This document shows positions 1 through 11,115 of a stretch of DNA of 64,000 bases, piece by piece (position 1 is the stretch's first letter; each line of letters opens with the position of its first letter). Position numbers and translations under genes: made by a program. Source of the stretch: Nocardioides alpinus (lineage in GTDB: Bacteria > Actinomycetota > Actinomycetes > Propionibacteriales > Nocardioidaceae); NCBI RefSeq assembly GCF_900112035.1, contig NZ_FOKC01000007.1:1-64000 (forward strand), in the 5' to 3' direction. Under the pieces are notes generated by a model. It saw only the letters and a program-made list of their open reading frames with translations, was not told the origin of the DNA and did no database searches.

Positions 1-88
1 CGAGCACTACAACACTGAACGCCGCCACAGCGCACTCGGAGGCAACCCACCCATCAGCCGACTGCTACCAACCTGATGGCCGGGTACA
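1..88 (+). mobile_element. IS481-family insertion sequence, right end with transposase C-terminus
   Basis: The reading frame from base 2 to the TGA at 74-76 encodes the last 24 residues of a DDE transposase. It contains EHYNTERRHSALGG followed by NPPISRL, the typical end of IS481/IS3-group integrase-core transposases (YNxxRPHSALGxxPP). The catalytic glutamate would lie just upstream, outside the window. The sequence after the stop ends in ACA at 86-88, which fits the TGT...ACA termini usual for IS481 elements, so the element probably ends near 88. From base 89 the sequence resumes as the interior of a sigma-factor gene on the other strand, so this element interrupts that gene. The family call is by motif only. 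Whether the full element is intact to the left cannot be seen. Confidence 0.75.
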
Positions 89-381
89 CCTAGCGGCTCG
101 GACGAAGCGCGATCGATCATGAGTGCCTGCCGGTGCTTGTCGTCGCGCCTGCCCTCACGGCGGAGCCGGTCGAGGGCCTTGTTGCCGGCCGTGGTGGTCA
201 GCCAGGCGCCCTGACGGGGAGGTACGCCGTCGAGGGGCCACCGCGCGACCGCGACGGCGTACGCCTCCGCCGCTGCCTCCTCGGCGATGTCGAGGTCGCC
301 GAAGCGCCGCGCGAGGGTGGCCACCACCCGGGACCACTCGTCGCGGTGGACCCGGGCGAGGACCTCGTGGACGTCGGTCAC
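89..381 (-). pseudogene. ECF sigma factor (ECF42/DUF6596-like), 3' end lost to IS insertion
   Basis: About 98 residues match the N-terminal sigma-2 region of ECF sigma factors of the type found beside YCII proteins. VHEVLARVHRDEWSRVVATL is followed by RRFGDLDIAEEAAAEAYAVA, then GAWLTTTAGNKALDRLRRE (core-binding and -10 recognition helices) and RDDKHRQALMIDR. The expected continuation (sigma-4 plus a roughly 200-residue C-terminal domain) is missing because the frame runs into the IS481 end near base 88. The likely start is the GTG at 381, 4 nt after the stop of the YCII gene; an in-frame ATG at 399 overlaps that gene. The truncated protein could still bind core RNA polymerase but cannot read a -35 box. 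Clear pseudogene. Confidence 0.8.
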
Positions 382-385
382 GCCC

Positions 386-718
386 TCAGGCGATCCCACC
401 GAAGGGACGGACCTCGATCTTGCGGTGGCAGGCCTTCGACGCGTCGGCGGACAGCGCGAGGGCCACGTCGAGGTCGTCGGCCTCGATCACCCAGAACCCG
501 GCGAGGAACTCCTTCGACTCCACGAAGGGGCCGTCGGTGAAGAGCACGTCACCGCCGCGGTTGTCGGTGACCGTCGCGTCGTCGGGGGAGGTCAGCCCGC
601 CCCCGAACACCCAGCGACCCTCGGCCTTGAGCCGGTCGTTGAAGGCGTCGATCGCCCCGGGCTCGGAGTCGTCGGCCGGGTCGGTGGTATCTCCGATGAC
701 GGTGAGGAGGTAGTGCAT
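386..718 (-). CDS. YCII-related (DGPF) domain protein, partner of ECF sigma factor
   Basis: A 110-residue single-domain protein with the fold and motif of YCII/DGPF proteins. MHYLLTVIGD forms the first strand, then FNDRLKAEGRWVFGGGL, VTDNRGGDVLFTDGPFVESK with the signature DGPF, and AGFWVIEADDLDVALALSAD. In Actinobacteria these small ferredoxin-like-fold proteins are commonly encoded immediately upstream of ECF42-type sigma factors and are thought to act with them, though the molecular role is unknown. Here it is upstream of, and nearly touching, the truncated sigma gene, so it has probably lost its partner. The frame is intact and starts at an ATG. No strong ribosome-binding site is visible. 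Bases 719-854 upstream hold nothing recognisable. Confidence 0.85.
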   Translation of the reverse strand: MHYLLTVIGDTTDPADDSEPGAIDAFNDRLKAEGRWVFGGGLTSPDDATVTDNRGGDVLFTDGPFVESKEFLAGFWVIEADDLDVALALSADASKACHRKIEVRPFGGIA

Positions 719-854
719 GTCAGGTCAGCTCCAGCGGTTGTGGGCCACCCCGGCTGGGCGGCCCTCACACCTACTACGAACGCGCTGATCCCGATACGAC
801 ACCTTCGCCGGATGGATTTCCACTAGTACGCGGAAGTCCGGTGACGAGGAGTGG

Positions 855-927
855 TGGAGCCTAGGGGACTCGAACCCCTAACCCCCTGCTTGCAAAGCAG
901 GTGCGCTACCAATTGCGCCAAGGCCCC
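855..927 (-). tRNA. tRNA-Ala (anticodon UGC)
   Basis: Read on the minus strand from 927 to 855 this is a 73-nt cloverleaf. The 5' acceptor GGGGCCT pairs with AGGCTCC (one G-U pair), followed by discriminator A. The anticodon stem is CCTGC/GCAGG around the loop TTTGCAA, giving UGC for alanine. The T-arm contains GGTTCGAGTCC. CCA is not encoded. It lies downstream of gyrA and tRNA-Ile, the usual actinobacterial position. Confidence 0.95.
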
Positions 928-954
928 GTGGAGGGTGCGGGTGGTGGACGAGCG

Positions 955-1080
955 TCAGGCCTTGTGGACGGTGTCCGTGGCCTCGGCCCACAGGGCCTGC
1001 TCGTTCTTGCCCGCGTCCATCTTCTTCTTCGCGAGCGCTGCGCCGGTGGCGGCGAGCAGGACCAGCAGAAGCTTCTTCAC
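955..1080 (-). CDS. DLW-39 family small protein
   Basis: A 41-residue gene starting with GTG at 1080 and ending with TGA at 955. The protein begins [20 protein letters not shown], a short hydrophobic helix flanked by lysines, followed by [20 protein letters not shown]. This matches the actinobacterial DLW-39 family, named for a conserved motif near the tail; here the equivalent is ALWAEATD. The family is almost always found between tRNA-Ile and tRNA-Ala near gyrA, as here. A ribosome-binding site GAGGAG lies 8 nt before the start. Function is unknown; it is probably a small membrane-associated protein. It is easily missed because of its size. Confidence 0.85.
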   Translation of the reverse strand: MKKLLLVLLAATGAALAKKKMDAGKNEQALWAEATDTVHKA

Positions 1081-1126
1081 GGGAACTCTCCTCGGGTCGC
1101 GATGCCCGGGGACCGGGCAGATGGAG

Positions 1127-1200
1127 TGGGCCTAGGAGGACTTGAACCTCCGACCTCTTCCTTATCAGGGAAGCGCTCTAACCGTCTGAGCTATAGGCCC
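1127..1200 (-). tRNA. tRNA-Ile (anticodon GAU)
   Basis: Read from 1200 to 1127 on the minus strand this is a 74-nt tRNA. The acceptor GGGCCTA pairs perfectly with TAGGCCC and is followed by discriminator A. The anticodon stem CTTCC/GGAAG holds the loop CTGATAA, giving GAU for isoleucine. The T-loop is GGTTCAAGTCC. CCA is not encoded. It is followed by DLW-39 and tRNA-Ala. Confidence 0.95.
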
Positions 1201-1274
1201 GCAAACTCACCGCATCAGCGGCGACGCCGAAGATTACCTGACCGTGGTCAGGCGGTGCCAATCGAGGGGTCGGC

Positions 1275-1820
1275 TCACTTCTCGTCCTCGGCGAGGGTGA
1301 CCTCGATACCGCCGAGCAGGGCGGCCGCGAGGTTGTAGAGGAACGCCGTCAGGGTGGCGATCGCGGTCAGCAGGACCACGTCGAGCACCGAGACCAGCAG
1401 CGTGAAGCCGAGCACCCGCGACATGCCGACGTAGTCGGTCACGTCGAAGGTCGAGTTGCCGCTGTCGCCCTCGACGATGCTGGCCACCGCGGAGTTGATC
1501 GAGTCCCAGACGCCGGCCGCGCCGAGCACCGACCACACCATGAAGATGGCGACGAAGGTGACGACGCCGAAGGCGACCGAGAGCAGGAACGACGTCTTCA
1601 TGACCGACCAGGGGTCGATCCGGGTGAGCCGCAGCCGGGCCCGGCGCGGGGCGCCGCGGCTGGCCGAGCGGGACCGGCGCCCACGCGAGGAGGACGTCGC
1701 CGAGTTGGCGCGGTGCTCCTCGGCGGCGTTGGACATGGTGTCCTGGAGGCGCGCGGTCAGCGACTTCTTCGGCGGCTCACTGCCCGACGTACGACGGGGA
1801 GTCGTGGTGCGGTCCGACAT
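1275..1820 (-). CDS. DUF3566 membrane protein downstream of gyrA
   Basis: A 181-residue protein equivalent to the DUF3566 gene that follows gyrA in most Actinobacteria (for example Rv0007). Residues 1-65 are hydrophilic, rich in Arg, Ser and Pro, and probably cytoplasmic. Residues 66-75 (TRIDPWSVMK) form the conserved entry to the domain. Two membrane helices lie at about 78-100 and 139-161, with an extracytoplasmic loop between them. The C-terminus ends GGIEVTLAEDEK. It starts 3 nt downstream of the gyrA stop and is surely co-transcribed with it. A small hairpin at 1237-1252 (CCTGACC/GGTCAGG), just past the stop, could end the transcript. Function is not established. Confidence 0.9.
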   Translation of the reverse strand: MSDRTTTPRRTSGSEPPKKSLTARLQDTMSNAAEEHRANSATSSSRGRRSRSASRGAPRRARLRLTRIDPWSVMKTSFLLSVAFGVVTFVAIFMVWSVLGAAGVWDSINSAVASIVEGDSGNSTFDVTDYVGMSRVLGFTLLVSVLDVVLLTAIATLTAFLYNLAAALLGGIEVTLAEDEK

Positions 1821-1823
1821 GGA

Positions 1824-4541
<2,718 letters not shown>

Positions 4542-4601
4542 TCTCGTGGCCTCTTGTCGTGTCTAAGACTGCGTCTAGATTCATGGATACAGCGTCATCG
4601 A

Positions 4602-4641
4602 GTGGTGTCGAGGCTTGCTTTCGCTCGCACCTCGACCACCG
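4602..4641. repeat. Palindromic repeat in the gyrB-gyrA spacer
   Basis: An imperfect inverted repeat: GTGGTGTCGAGGCTTGCTT is followed by TCGCTCGCACCTCGACCAC. The arms GGTGTCGAGG and CCTCGACCACC face each other around a loop rich in GCTTGC/GCTCGC. It resembles the other GTCGA(A)-type palindromes in this window. It starts just beyond the 5' end of gyrA, inside the gyrB-gyrA spacer, so both genes are transcribed across it. It could reduce read-through or set the gyrA:gyrB ratio. Confidence 0.6.
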
Positions 4642-4648
4642 ACGGGCG

Positions 4649-6823
4649 CTAGATGTCCAGGAACCTCACGTCTTTTGCGTTGCGCTGGATGAACGACCTG
4701 CGCTGCTCGACGTCCTCGCCCATGAGGATCGAGAAGATCTCGTCGGCCTGTGCGGCGTCGTCGAGGGTGACCTGCTTCATCAGCCGCGCGTCGGGGTCCA
4801 TCGTGGTCTCCCACAGCTCGTCGGCGTTCATCTCGCCGAGTCCCTTGTAGCGCTGGACCGGGTTCTCCTTGGGCAGCTTCTTGCCCTGGGCCAGCCCGTC
4901 GGCCTGCAGCGCGTCGCGCTCGGCGTCGGAGTAGACGAACTCGTGCTCGGCCGGCTTGTTCCAGCGCAGGCGGTAGAGCGGGGGCTGTGCCATGTAGACG
5001 TAGCCGTGCTCGATGAGCGGCTTCATGAAGCGGAAGAGCAGCGTCAGCAGGAGGGTGTTGATGTGGTGGCCGTCGACGTCGGCGTCGGCCATCATCACGA
5101 CCTTGTGGTAGCGCAGCTTCTCCAGGTTGAAGTCCTCCTGGATGCCGGTGCCCAGCGCGGAGATGATCGCCTGGACCTCGGTGTTGGCGAGCACCTTGTC
5201 GATGCGCGCCTTCTCGACGTTGAGGATCTTGCCGCGGATCGGGAGGATCGCCTGGATGCGCGGGTCGCGGCCCTGTCGGGCCGAGCCACCGGCCGAGTCG
5301 CCCTCGACGACGAAGACCTCGCACTCCTCCGGGTTGGTGGACTGGCAGTCGCTCAGCTTGCCCGGGAGTCCGCCGCCACCCAGCAGGCCCTTGCGACCTC
5401 GCGCCAGCTCGCGGGCCTTGCGGGCAGCGATCCGGGCGCTGGCGGCAGCCTGCGACTTGCGGACGATGTCGCGACCCTCGGCCGGGTTCTCCTCGAACCA
5501 GGCGCCGAGCTGGTCGTTCATGATCCGCTGGGTGAAGCCCTTGGCCTCGGTGTTGCCGAGCTTGGTCTTGGTCTGTCCCTCGAACTGCGGCTCGGCGAGC
5601 TTGATCGAGACGATCGCGGTCAGGCCCTCGCGGATGTCGTCGCCCGACACCCGGTCCTCCTTCTTCTTGATCAGTCCCCACTCCTCGCCCCAGTGGTTGA
5701 CCAGGGAGGTGAGCGACGCACGGAAGCCCTCCTCGTGCGTGCCGCCCTCGTGGGTGTTGATGTTGTTGGCGAAGGTGTGGACCGACTCGGTGTAGGAGGC
5801 GTTCCACTGCATCGCGACCTCGAGGGACATGTGGTTCTCGACCGTGTCGGGCGTGTCGGCCTCGAACGAGATGACCGTCGCGTTGGCGAGGGTCTTGCGG
5901 CGGTTGAGGTGCTCGACGTAGTCGACGAGTCCGCGGTCGTACTTGAAGACCTGCTCGAGGCCGCCGGCCTCGCCGCGCTTGATCGCGTCGTGCCCGGCAT
6001 TGTCGATCGTGTGGTCGATCGTCTCGTCCTGGACGGCGTCGACACGCGACTCGGCGTCCGGCCGCTCGTCGCGTACGACGAACTCGACGCCCTTGTTGAG
6101 GAAGGCCATCTCGCGTAGGCGCGAGGTGATGGTCTCGAGGTTGTAGTGGGTGGACTCGAAGATGTCCTCCGAGGCGTACCAGGTGACGGTCGTGCCGGTG
6201 CGCTCGCCGGGCTCCATCGGGCGGATCTGCTCGAGGTCGGCGTCGGGCACACCGAGCTGGAAGGTCTGGCGCCAGAGGTGGCCGCGGTTCTTGACCTCGG
6301 CGACGAGCCGCGTCGAGAGCGCGTTGACGACCGAGACGCCGACGCCGTGGAGACCGCCGGAGACCTTGTAGCCGCCGCCGCCGAACTTGCCGCCGGCGTG
6401 GAGCATGGTCAGCGCCATCGTGAGCGCGGGCATCTCCTGCCCGGGCGCGGTGTCGGTCGGGATGCCGCGACCGTTGTCCTCGACGCGGACGCCGCCGTCG
6501 GCCTGCAGCGTCAGCACGATCCGGTCGCAGATCCCGGCCAGCGCCTCGTCGACGCCGTTGTCCACGATCTCCCAGATCAGGTGGTGCAGACCGCGCTCGC
6601 CGGTGGAGCCGATGTACATGCCGGGACGCTTGCGGACCGCCTCGAGCCCCTCGAGGACGGTGATCGCGGAGGCGTCGTACTCGAAGTCCTCGTCGACCGC
6701 GTTCGTCGAGCGCTTGGGTGTGACCGCCTCGGCAGGGGCCGGGGCGTCTGCCGGTGTGGCGTCGGGGGAGGGAGGCGAATCGGGGGTCGAAGCGGGAGGG
6801 ATCTCGACGTTCTCTTCGCTCAA
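4649..6823 (-). CDS. gyrB: DNA gyrase subunit B
   Basis: The 724-residue ATPase subunit of gyrase. An unusual Pro/Ala/Ser-rich N-terminal extension of about 50 residues precedes the GHKL ATPase core. Recognisable parts are [20 protein letters not shown] (58-77), [10 protein letters not shown] with the general-base glutamate E85, [10 protein letters not shown], and [14 protein letters not shown]. The Toprim region carries [20 protein letters not shown] around residue 505 and DADVDGHHI near 580, the metal-binding acidic motifs. Length exceeds the usual 640-690 mainly because of the N-terminal tail. It is transcribed after the recF/dciA group, with a 272-nt leader region containing a candidate promoter and a hairpin. 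Confidence 0.98.
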   Translation of the reverse strand: MSEENVEIPPASTPDSPPSPDATPADAPAPAEAVTPKRSTNAVDEDFEYDASAITVLEGLEAVRKRPGMYIGSTGERGLHHLIWEIVDNGVDEALAGICDRIVLTLQADGGVRVEDNGRGIPTDTAPGQEMPALTMALTMLHAGGKFGGGGYKVSGGLHGVGVSVVNALSTRLVAEVKNRGHLWRQTFQLGVPDADLEQIRPMEPGERTGTTVTWYASEDIFESTHYNLETITSRLREMAFLNKGVEFVVRDERPDAESRVDAVQDETIDHTIDNAGHDAIKRGEAGGLEQVFKYDRGLVDYVEHLNRRKTLANATVISFEADTPDTVENHMSLEVAMQWNASYTESVHTFANNINTHEGGTHEEGFRASLTSLVNHWGEEWGLIKKKEDRVSGDDIREGLTAIVSIKLAEPQFEGQTKTKLGNTEAKGFTQRIMNDQLGAWFEENPAEGRDIVRKSQAAASARIAARKARELARGRKGLLGGGGLPGKLSDCQSTNPEECEVFVVEGDSAGGSARQGRDPRIQAILPIRGKILNVEKARIDKVLANTEVQAIISALGTGIQEDFNLEKLRYHKVVMMADADVDGHHINTLLLTLLFRFMKPLIEHGYVYMAQPPLYRLRWNKPAEHEFVYSDAERDALQADGLAQGKKLPKENPVQRYKGLGEMNADELWETTMDPDARLMKQVTLDDAAQADEIFSILMGEDVEQRRSFIQRNAKDVRFLDI

Positions 6824-6917
6824 GGCACAGCCTTCTTCTCATCGCCCTCGAGGGGCGTTCGACATGAGTCGAGTCGCGGCTGTTGCGGTGGCAACGAAGC
6901 ATGCGACTCGAGGACCC

Positions 6918-6946
6918 ATACTACCCGTCACGCGCGCGTAAGCGAA
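6918..6946 (-). promoter_or_regulatory. Candidate gyrB promoter
   Basis: On the minus strand, TTCGCT (6946-6941) and TAGTAT (6923-6918) are separated by 17 bp, a fair match to the housekeeping -35/-10 pattern. The -10 box lies 94 nt upstream of the gyrB ATG. Prediction by eye only. Confidence 0.4.
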
Positions 6947-6947
6947 G

Positions 6948-6973
6948 GATCACCCCCGACGCGGGGGGTGATC
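6948..6973. terminator. Hairpin between dciA and gyrB
   Basis: A perfect 10-bp stem, GATCACCCCC/GGGGGTGATC, with loop GACGCG. It lies downstream of the gnd-recF-dciA genes and just upstream of the candidate gyrB promoter. There is no T-run on the minus strand, so it may be a weak terminator, a transcript-end stabiliser or a protein site. Confidence 0.45.
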
Positions 6974-7095
6974 GGTGGAAAAAGTGGCCTTCAGGGGCTC
7001 CATGAGGCCGGTTCACAGGGCCGAACAGGGGGGTTGGTGGGTCCCCCTACCGTCGCGAGGCCGTCAGATCGCCATTTCGAGGCTCACGTCGCGGC

Positions 7096-7662
7096 TCAGC
7101 CGTAGGTGTCGCGCGGTCCGCGCCCGTCGCGGCTCGAGAGCCGACCCTTGGTCCAGTGCGGCAGGTGCGGACCGAGGACCTCGATCACGACGACGGTCCC
7201 GTGCCCGAGCTCCTCGTTGAGGCGGCGTACGACGGTGGGCGTGAGCAGCTTGAGCTGGGTGGCCCACGCGGTGGAGTCGGTGCGCACCACCAGCCGGCCG
7301 TCGGCGAACGACTCCGGCGTGCAGTGGTCGGCGATCTCGGAGCCGACCAGCTCGGCCCAGCGACCGAAGACGCCCTGGACCTTGAGGTCGAGCTCCCATC
7401 CGTGGTTGGCGATGAGTCGGCCCATGGCCTGGTCGAGCAGCTGGGGGTCGCGGTCGTCGGGCCGCGCGCCGGACGACGTCGTGAACGTACGCCGCCGGTA
7501 GGGGGGCGCCTTCTTGCGCACCGGGGCCCCCGGCGTCGCCGCCGCGGCGCGGGACGCCGAGCGCGCCAGGTCGAGGCCGTCGGCGTGGTGCTCCGGAGCG
7601 GCCGACTCCTGCGCCGGCGTCGCCTCGTCCGTGGCCTTTTCTGCCGGCTCCTCAGGCGTCAC
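7096..7662 (-). CDS. dciA: DciA-type helicase-loading protein (DUF721)
   Basis: A 188-residue DUF721 protein in the conserved position after recF; the mycobacterial equivalent is Rv0004. The N-terminal 60 residues are low-complexity Ala/Pro/Glu. The conserved domain covers about 75-180: [20 protein letters not shown], then [20 protein letters not shown] (the KH-like core with the conserved W), [19 protein letters not shown] and [15 protein letters not shown]. DciA proteins deliver or activate the DnaB helicase in bacteria lacking DnaC/DnaI, which fits a window that also encodes dnaB but no loader of the DnaC type. It starts with GTG at 7662 and overlaps the end of recF by 11 bp, so translation is probably coupled. 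Confidence 0.88.
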   Translation of the reverse strand: MTPEEPAEKATDEATPAQESAAPEHHADGLDLARSASRAAAATPGAPVRKKAPPYRRRTFTTSSGARPDDRDPQLLDQAMGRLIANHGWELDLKVQGVFGRWAELVGSEIADHCTPESFADGRLVVRTDSTAWATQLKLLTPTVVRRLNEELGHGTVVVIEVLGPHLPHWTKGRLSSRDGRGPRDTYG

Positions 7663-8890
7663 GGGTGACCTGCCCGTCGGCGACGACGTACCTCATGCCC
7701 TGCAGCGAGGCGGGTACGTCCGCGGCCACCGCCGCAGTGACCAGCACCTGCTCGGCCCCGGCGACCAGCTCGGCCAGCTGGGCGCGGCGTTCGGCGTCGA
7801 GCTCGGCGAAGACGTCGTCGAGCACGAGGATCGGGTCGTCACCGTCGGCGCGCAGCAGGTCGTACGACGCCAGGCGCAGGGCGAGCGCGAAGGACCACGA
7901 CTCCCCGTGGGAGGCGTAGCCCTTGACCGGCAGCCGCAGGTCGCCGTCACCCAGGGTGAGCAGCAGCTCGTCGCGGTGCGGACCGACCAGCGAGATGCCG
8001 CGGTCGAGCTCGTCCTTGCGCTTGTCGGCGATCGCGGCGAGCAGCGCTGCCTCGAGCGGTGCCGCCCCCGCTGGTTGAGCAGGTTGCGCAGCACCCGTGT
8101 CGGAACCCGGATCCTCAGGGGCCTTGGTTTCGACACGGGCTCGTTCCTCGCCCGGCTCAACCAGCGGCGTCCCGGGCAGCTCGACGCTCGCCTTGTAGTC
8201 GAGGTCGGCGTCGTCGCGGCTCGCCCCGCGGGCCACGGCCTCGTAGGCCTTGCCGACGTAGGGGCGCAGGTCGTCGACCAGCTGGAGCCGGGCAGCGAGG
8301 AGCTCGCCGCCGACGCGGGCGAGGTTGTCGTCCCAGATCTCCAGCGTCGACATCGCTGCGTCGCGCGACGACCCGCGGGCGATCCCGGCGGTCTTGAGCA
8401 GGCTGTTGCGCTGCCGCAGGATCCGGTCGTAGTCGGACCGCACCCCTGCCAGTCGGGGCGTGCGCAGCACGAGCAGGTCGTCGAGGAACTTCCGGCGGTC
8501 CGACGGGTCGCCCTTGACCAGGGTCAGGTCGTCGGGGGCGAAGACGACCGTCCGGACCAGGCCGATGATCTCGCGCGGGCGCGGCAGCGGGGAGCGGTTG
8601 ATCCGCGCCCGGTTGGCGCGCCCCGGGTTGAGCTCGACCTCGAGCAGCGCCGTACGTCCCTCCTTGACGACCGAGGCACGTACGACGGCCTGGTCGGTGC
8701 CGGCCTTCACCAGCGGTGCGTCGGTGGCGACCCGGTGGGAGGAGAGACGGGAGAGGTAGTCGATGGCCTCGACGAGGTTGGTCTTGCCCTGACCGTTGCG
8801 GCCGATGAAGGCCGTCGCCCCCGGCTCCAGCGCGACGTCGAGGTCGGCGTAGGAGCGGAAGTTGTGCAGGCTCAGGTGCGCGACGTGCAA
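7652..8890 (-). CDS. recF: DNA replication and repair protein RecF
   Basis: A 412-residue SMC-like ATPase that helps RecO and RecR load RecA at gaps. Walker A is GRNGQGKTN (30-38). The Walker B region is [17 protein letters not shown] near the C-terminus, and VGPHRDEL is the conserved D-loop-side motif. The start is a TTG 6 nt after the gnd stop, with a GGGGAGAG ribosome-binding site inside the gnd end; [15 protein letters not shown] matches the family N-terminus. Odd point: residues about 243-273, including [20 protein letters not shown], are not RecF sequence but the translation of a 92-bp palindromic repeat (8072-8163) inserted in frame. This makes the protein about 30 residues longer than relatives. 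Confidence 0.95.
   Translation of the reverse strand: MHVAHLSLHNFRSYADLDVALEPGATAFIGRNGQGKTNLVEAIDYLSRLSSHRVATDAPLVKAGTDQAVVRASVVKEGRTALLEVELNPGRANRARINRSPLPRPREIIGLVRTVVFAPDDLTLVKGDPSDRRKFLDDLLVLRTPRLAGVRSDYDRILRQRNSLLKTAGIARGSSRDAAMSTLEIWDDNLARVGGELLAARLQLVDDLRPYVGKAYEAVARGASRDDADLDYKASVELPGTPLVEPGEERARVETKAPEDPGSDTGAAQPAQPAGAAPLEAALLAAIADKRKDELDRGISLVGPHRDELLLTLGDGDLRLPVKGYASHGESWSFALALRLASYDLLRADGDDPILVLDDVFAELDAERRAQLAELVAGAEQVLVTAAVAADVPASLQGMRYVVADGQVTRDA
8072..8163. repeat. Palindromic repeat inserted in frame within recF
   Basis: The 92-bp element is bounded by TGGTTGAG (8072-8079) and CTCAACCA (8156-8163), a perfect terminal inverted repeat. Inside, CCGTGTCGGAACC and GGTTTCGACACGG form a second inverted pair. 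The TGGTTGAGC and GTTTCGACACG modules recur, whole or in part, at other spacer repeats in this window. Here it lies inside recF and is read through without a stop. Confidence 0.8.
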
Positions 8891-8896
8891 GGAGGT

Positions 8897-9871
8897 CTAG
8901 CTCTCCCCGGCCTCGTGGGCGCTGCCCGCTCCGGCCTGCTCGGCGGTCGCCGTCTGCTCGGCACCGGTGGAGCCCTCGGCGTCGCCGCCCTTGGGGGCCG
9001 ATGAACGCACCGCGTGGCCGCCGAACTGGTTGCGCATCGCCGCGACGGCCTTCATCGTCGGCGAGTCGTCCTGGCGGGAGACGAAGCGGGCGTAGAGCGC
9101 GGCGGTGATCGCGGGGGTCGCGACGGCGTTCTCGATGCCGGCCTCGACGGTCCAGCGGCCCTCGCCGGAGTCCTCGGCGTAGCCGGCGATCTTGCTGAGT
9201 CCCGGGTCGTCGTCGAGGGCGTTGACCATCAGGTCGAGCAGCCACGACCGGATCACGGTGCCCTCGCGCCAGGAGCGGAAGACCTCGGTCACGTTGTCGG
9301 TGAGCTCGGCCGTCTCCAGCAGCTCCCACCCCTCGGCGTAGGCCTGCATGATCGCGTACTCGATGCCGTTGTGGACCATCTTGGAGAAGTGACCGGCGCC
9401 CACCTTGCCCGCGTGGACGGAGCCGAAGTCACCCTCGGGGCGCAGTGCGTCGAACGCGTCCTGGACCTTGGCGATGTCGGCCGCGTCGCCGCCGTACATC
9501 AAGGCGTAGCCGTTCTCCAGGCCCCACACGCCACCCGAGACGCCACAGTCGACGTAGCCGATCTGCTTCTCGGCGAGGAGCTCGGCGTTGGCGATGTCGT
9601 CGGTCCAGCGCGAGTTGCCGCCGTCGACGACCACGTCGCCGGCGTCGAGCAGCTCACCGAGCTCCTTGACCGTCGCGCGGGTCGCCTCGCCCGCGGGCAC
9701 CATCACCCAGACGACCTTGGGACTCGGCAGGGCCTCGACGAGCGCAGCGAGCGAGTCGACGTCACTGACGTCGGGGTTGCGGTCGAAGCCCACGACCGTG
9801 AGTCCCGCACGGCGCATGCGCTCGCGCATGTTGCCGCCCATCTTGCCCAGCCCGACCAGTCCGATGTCCAT
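8897..9871 (-). CDS. gnd: 6-phosphogluconate dehydrogenase, decarboxylating (YqeC/GndA short type)
   Basis: A 324-residue oxidative pentose-phosphate enzyme that converts 6-phosphogluconate to ribulose 5-phosphate, with reduction of NAD(P)+. The Rossmann motif is MDIGLVGLGKMGGNM at the N-terminus. The substrate-binding GGNSRWTDD and the catalytic stretch KMVHNGIEYAIMQAYAEG with Lys, His and Asn are intact. Length is typical of the short form (about 300-330), not the 470-residue E. coli form. The start is placed at ATG 9871, where the Rossmann strand begins; a TACGCT hexamer 6 nt upstream suggests a leaderless transcript. An in-frame ATG at 9907 gives a non-conserved extension. The Ala/Glu-rich tail (about 25 residues) is unusual. 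Its position between dnaN and recF is standard for Actinobacteria. Confidence 0.93.
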   Translation of the reverse strand: MDIGLVGLGKMGGNMRERMRRAGLTVVGFDRNPDVSDVDSLAALVEALPSPKVVWVMVPAGEATRATVKELGELLDAGDVVVDGGNSRWTDDIANAELLAEKQIGYVDCGVSGGVWGLENGYALMYGGDAADIAKVQDAFDALRPEGDFGSVHAGKVGAGHFSKMVHNGIEYAIMQAYAEGWELLETAELTDNVTEVFRSWREGTVIRSWLLDLMVNALDDDPGLSKIAGYAEDSGEGRWTVEAGIENAVATPAITAALYARFVSRQDDSPTMKAVAAMRNQFGGHAVRSSAPKGGDAEGSTGAEQTATAEQAGAGSAHEAGES

Positions 9872-9921
9872 GTCCGCAGCGTAGCCGGGCACGAGGGACG
9901 AGTGCACAGCACAGCGGAGGA

Positions 9922-9975
9922 GATCGAGTAGCCCCGCGACCGAGGGACGAGGTCGCGTCGGGCGTATCGAGATCC
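9922..9975. repeat. Palindromic repeat between dnaN and gnd
   Basis: GATCGAGTAG and GTATCGAGATC form the outer inverted arms, and CGCGACC/GGTCGCG (9935-9941 and 9951-9957) the inner stem, around GAGGGACGA. It has the same architecture as the repeat at 21808-21850. It lies 6 bp past the dnaN stop and probably acts as a transcript terminator or stabiliser. Confidence 0.65.
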
Positions 9976-9981
9976 GGCCTG

Positions 9982-11115
9982 TCAGCTCAGCAGGCGCCGC
10001 GGCATCAGCAGGTAGCGGAAGCTCGAGGCGTCATCGGCGTCGGTGCCCGAGATCACGACCGGCTTGGTGGCCTGGGTGAAGGCGAGGTCGACGAACTCGC
10101 CGTCGATGGCGGTGAGGCCGTCGAGCAGGAACTGGGGGTTGAAGCCGGTGGTGAGGTCGTCGCCGTTGATGTCGGCGTCGACGGCCTCGGTCGCCATCGC
10201 CTCGTCACCGGAGCCGGCATCGAGGACGATCTGGTTGTCGCCGAACTTCATCTGCACGGCCGTGTTGCGCTCGGCGACGAGCGCGACGCGCTTGACGGTC
10301 TCGATCAGCTCGGCCTTGTTGACCTTGGCCACCGTGAGGTGCTCGGCCGGGAAGAGCGAGCGCACCTTGGGGAACTCGCCGTCGAGCAGCCGCGTCGTCG
10401 TGCGTCGTACGCCGCCCAGGCCGGTGCCCTCGAAGCCGATCAGTCCTTCGCCGGCGCCGCTCGCGCTGAGTGCGATGGTCACCTCGGCGCCCGAGGTCAG
10501 CGACTTGGCGGTGTCGCCGAGCACCTTGGCGGGGACCAGCGCGGCGACGGACTCGTCGGGGGACTGCGGGTTCCAGGTCAGCTCGCGGTGCGAGAGACGG
10601 AAGCGGTCGGTGGCCAGGAGCGCCATCGTGGAGCCGTCGATCTCGATCCGTACGCCGGTCAGCACCGGAAGCATGTCGTCGCGACCCGCCGCGGTGACCG
10701 CCTGCGCGACCGCGTGGGCGAAGTCGGCGCTCGAGACGGTGCCGGTGGCCGAGGGCATGTCGGGCAGCGTCGGGTAGTCGGCGACGGGCATCGTCTGCAG
10801 GCTGAACCGGGCCGAACCGCAGATCAGTGAGACGCGCGGGCCCTCGAGGGTCAGCTCGACCGGCTTGGCCGGGAGGCTGCGGCAGATGTCGGCCAGGAGC
10901 CGACCGCTGACGAGGGCCTTGCCCTCGTCGCTGACGTCAGCGGTGAGCGTCGCGCGGGCAGACGTCTCGTAGTCGAACGTCGAGAGCACCAGCCCGGCGT
11001 CGCTCGCCTCGATCAGCAGGCCGGCGAGGACCGGGGAGCTGGGGCGGACCGGCAGGCTGCGGGCAGCCCAGGCAACGGCATCGGCGAAGACGTCGCGTTC
11101 GACGCGGAACTTCAC
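9982..11115 (-). CDS. dnaN: DNA polymerase III beta sliding clamp
   Basis: A 377-residue clamp that forms a ring dimer and tethers the replicative polymerase, MutS and translesion polymerases. Three repeated clamp domains of about 120 residues can be followed: MKFRVERDVFADAVAWAARS starts the first, SSADFAHAVAQAVTAAGRDD the second and VNKAELIETVKRVALVAERN the third. The C-terminus is FRYLLMPRRLLS, with the conserved LMP(R/M)R/L ending that forms the partner-binding pocket. The start is GTG at 11115 with GAGGAG 6 nt upstream. It follows oriC on the same strand as dnaA. Confidence 0.97.
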   Translation of the reverse strand: MKFRVERDVFADAVAWAARSLPVRPSSPVLAGLLIEASDAGLVLSTFDYETSARATLTADVSDEGKALVSGRLLADICRSLPAKPVELTLEGPRVSLICGSARFSLQTMPVADYPTLPDMPSATGTVSSADFAHAVAQAVTAAGRDDMLPVLTGVRIEIDGSTMALLATDRFRLSHRELTWNPQSPDESVAALVPAKVLGDTAKSLTSGAEVTIALSASGAGEGLIGFEGTGLGGVRRTTTRLLDGEFPKVRSLFPAEHLTVAKVNKAELIETVKRVALVAERNTAVQMKFGDNQIVLDAGSGDEAMATEAVDADINGDDLTTGFNPQFLLDGLTAIDGEFVDLAFTQATKPVVISGTDADDASSFRYLLMPRRLLS

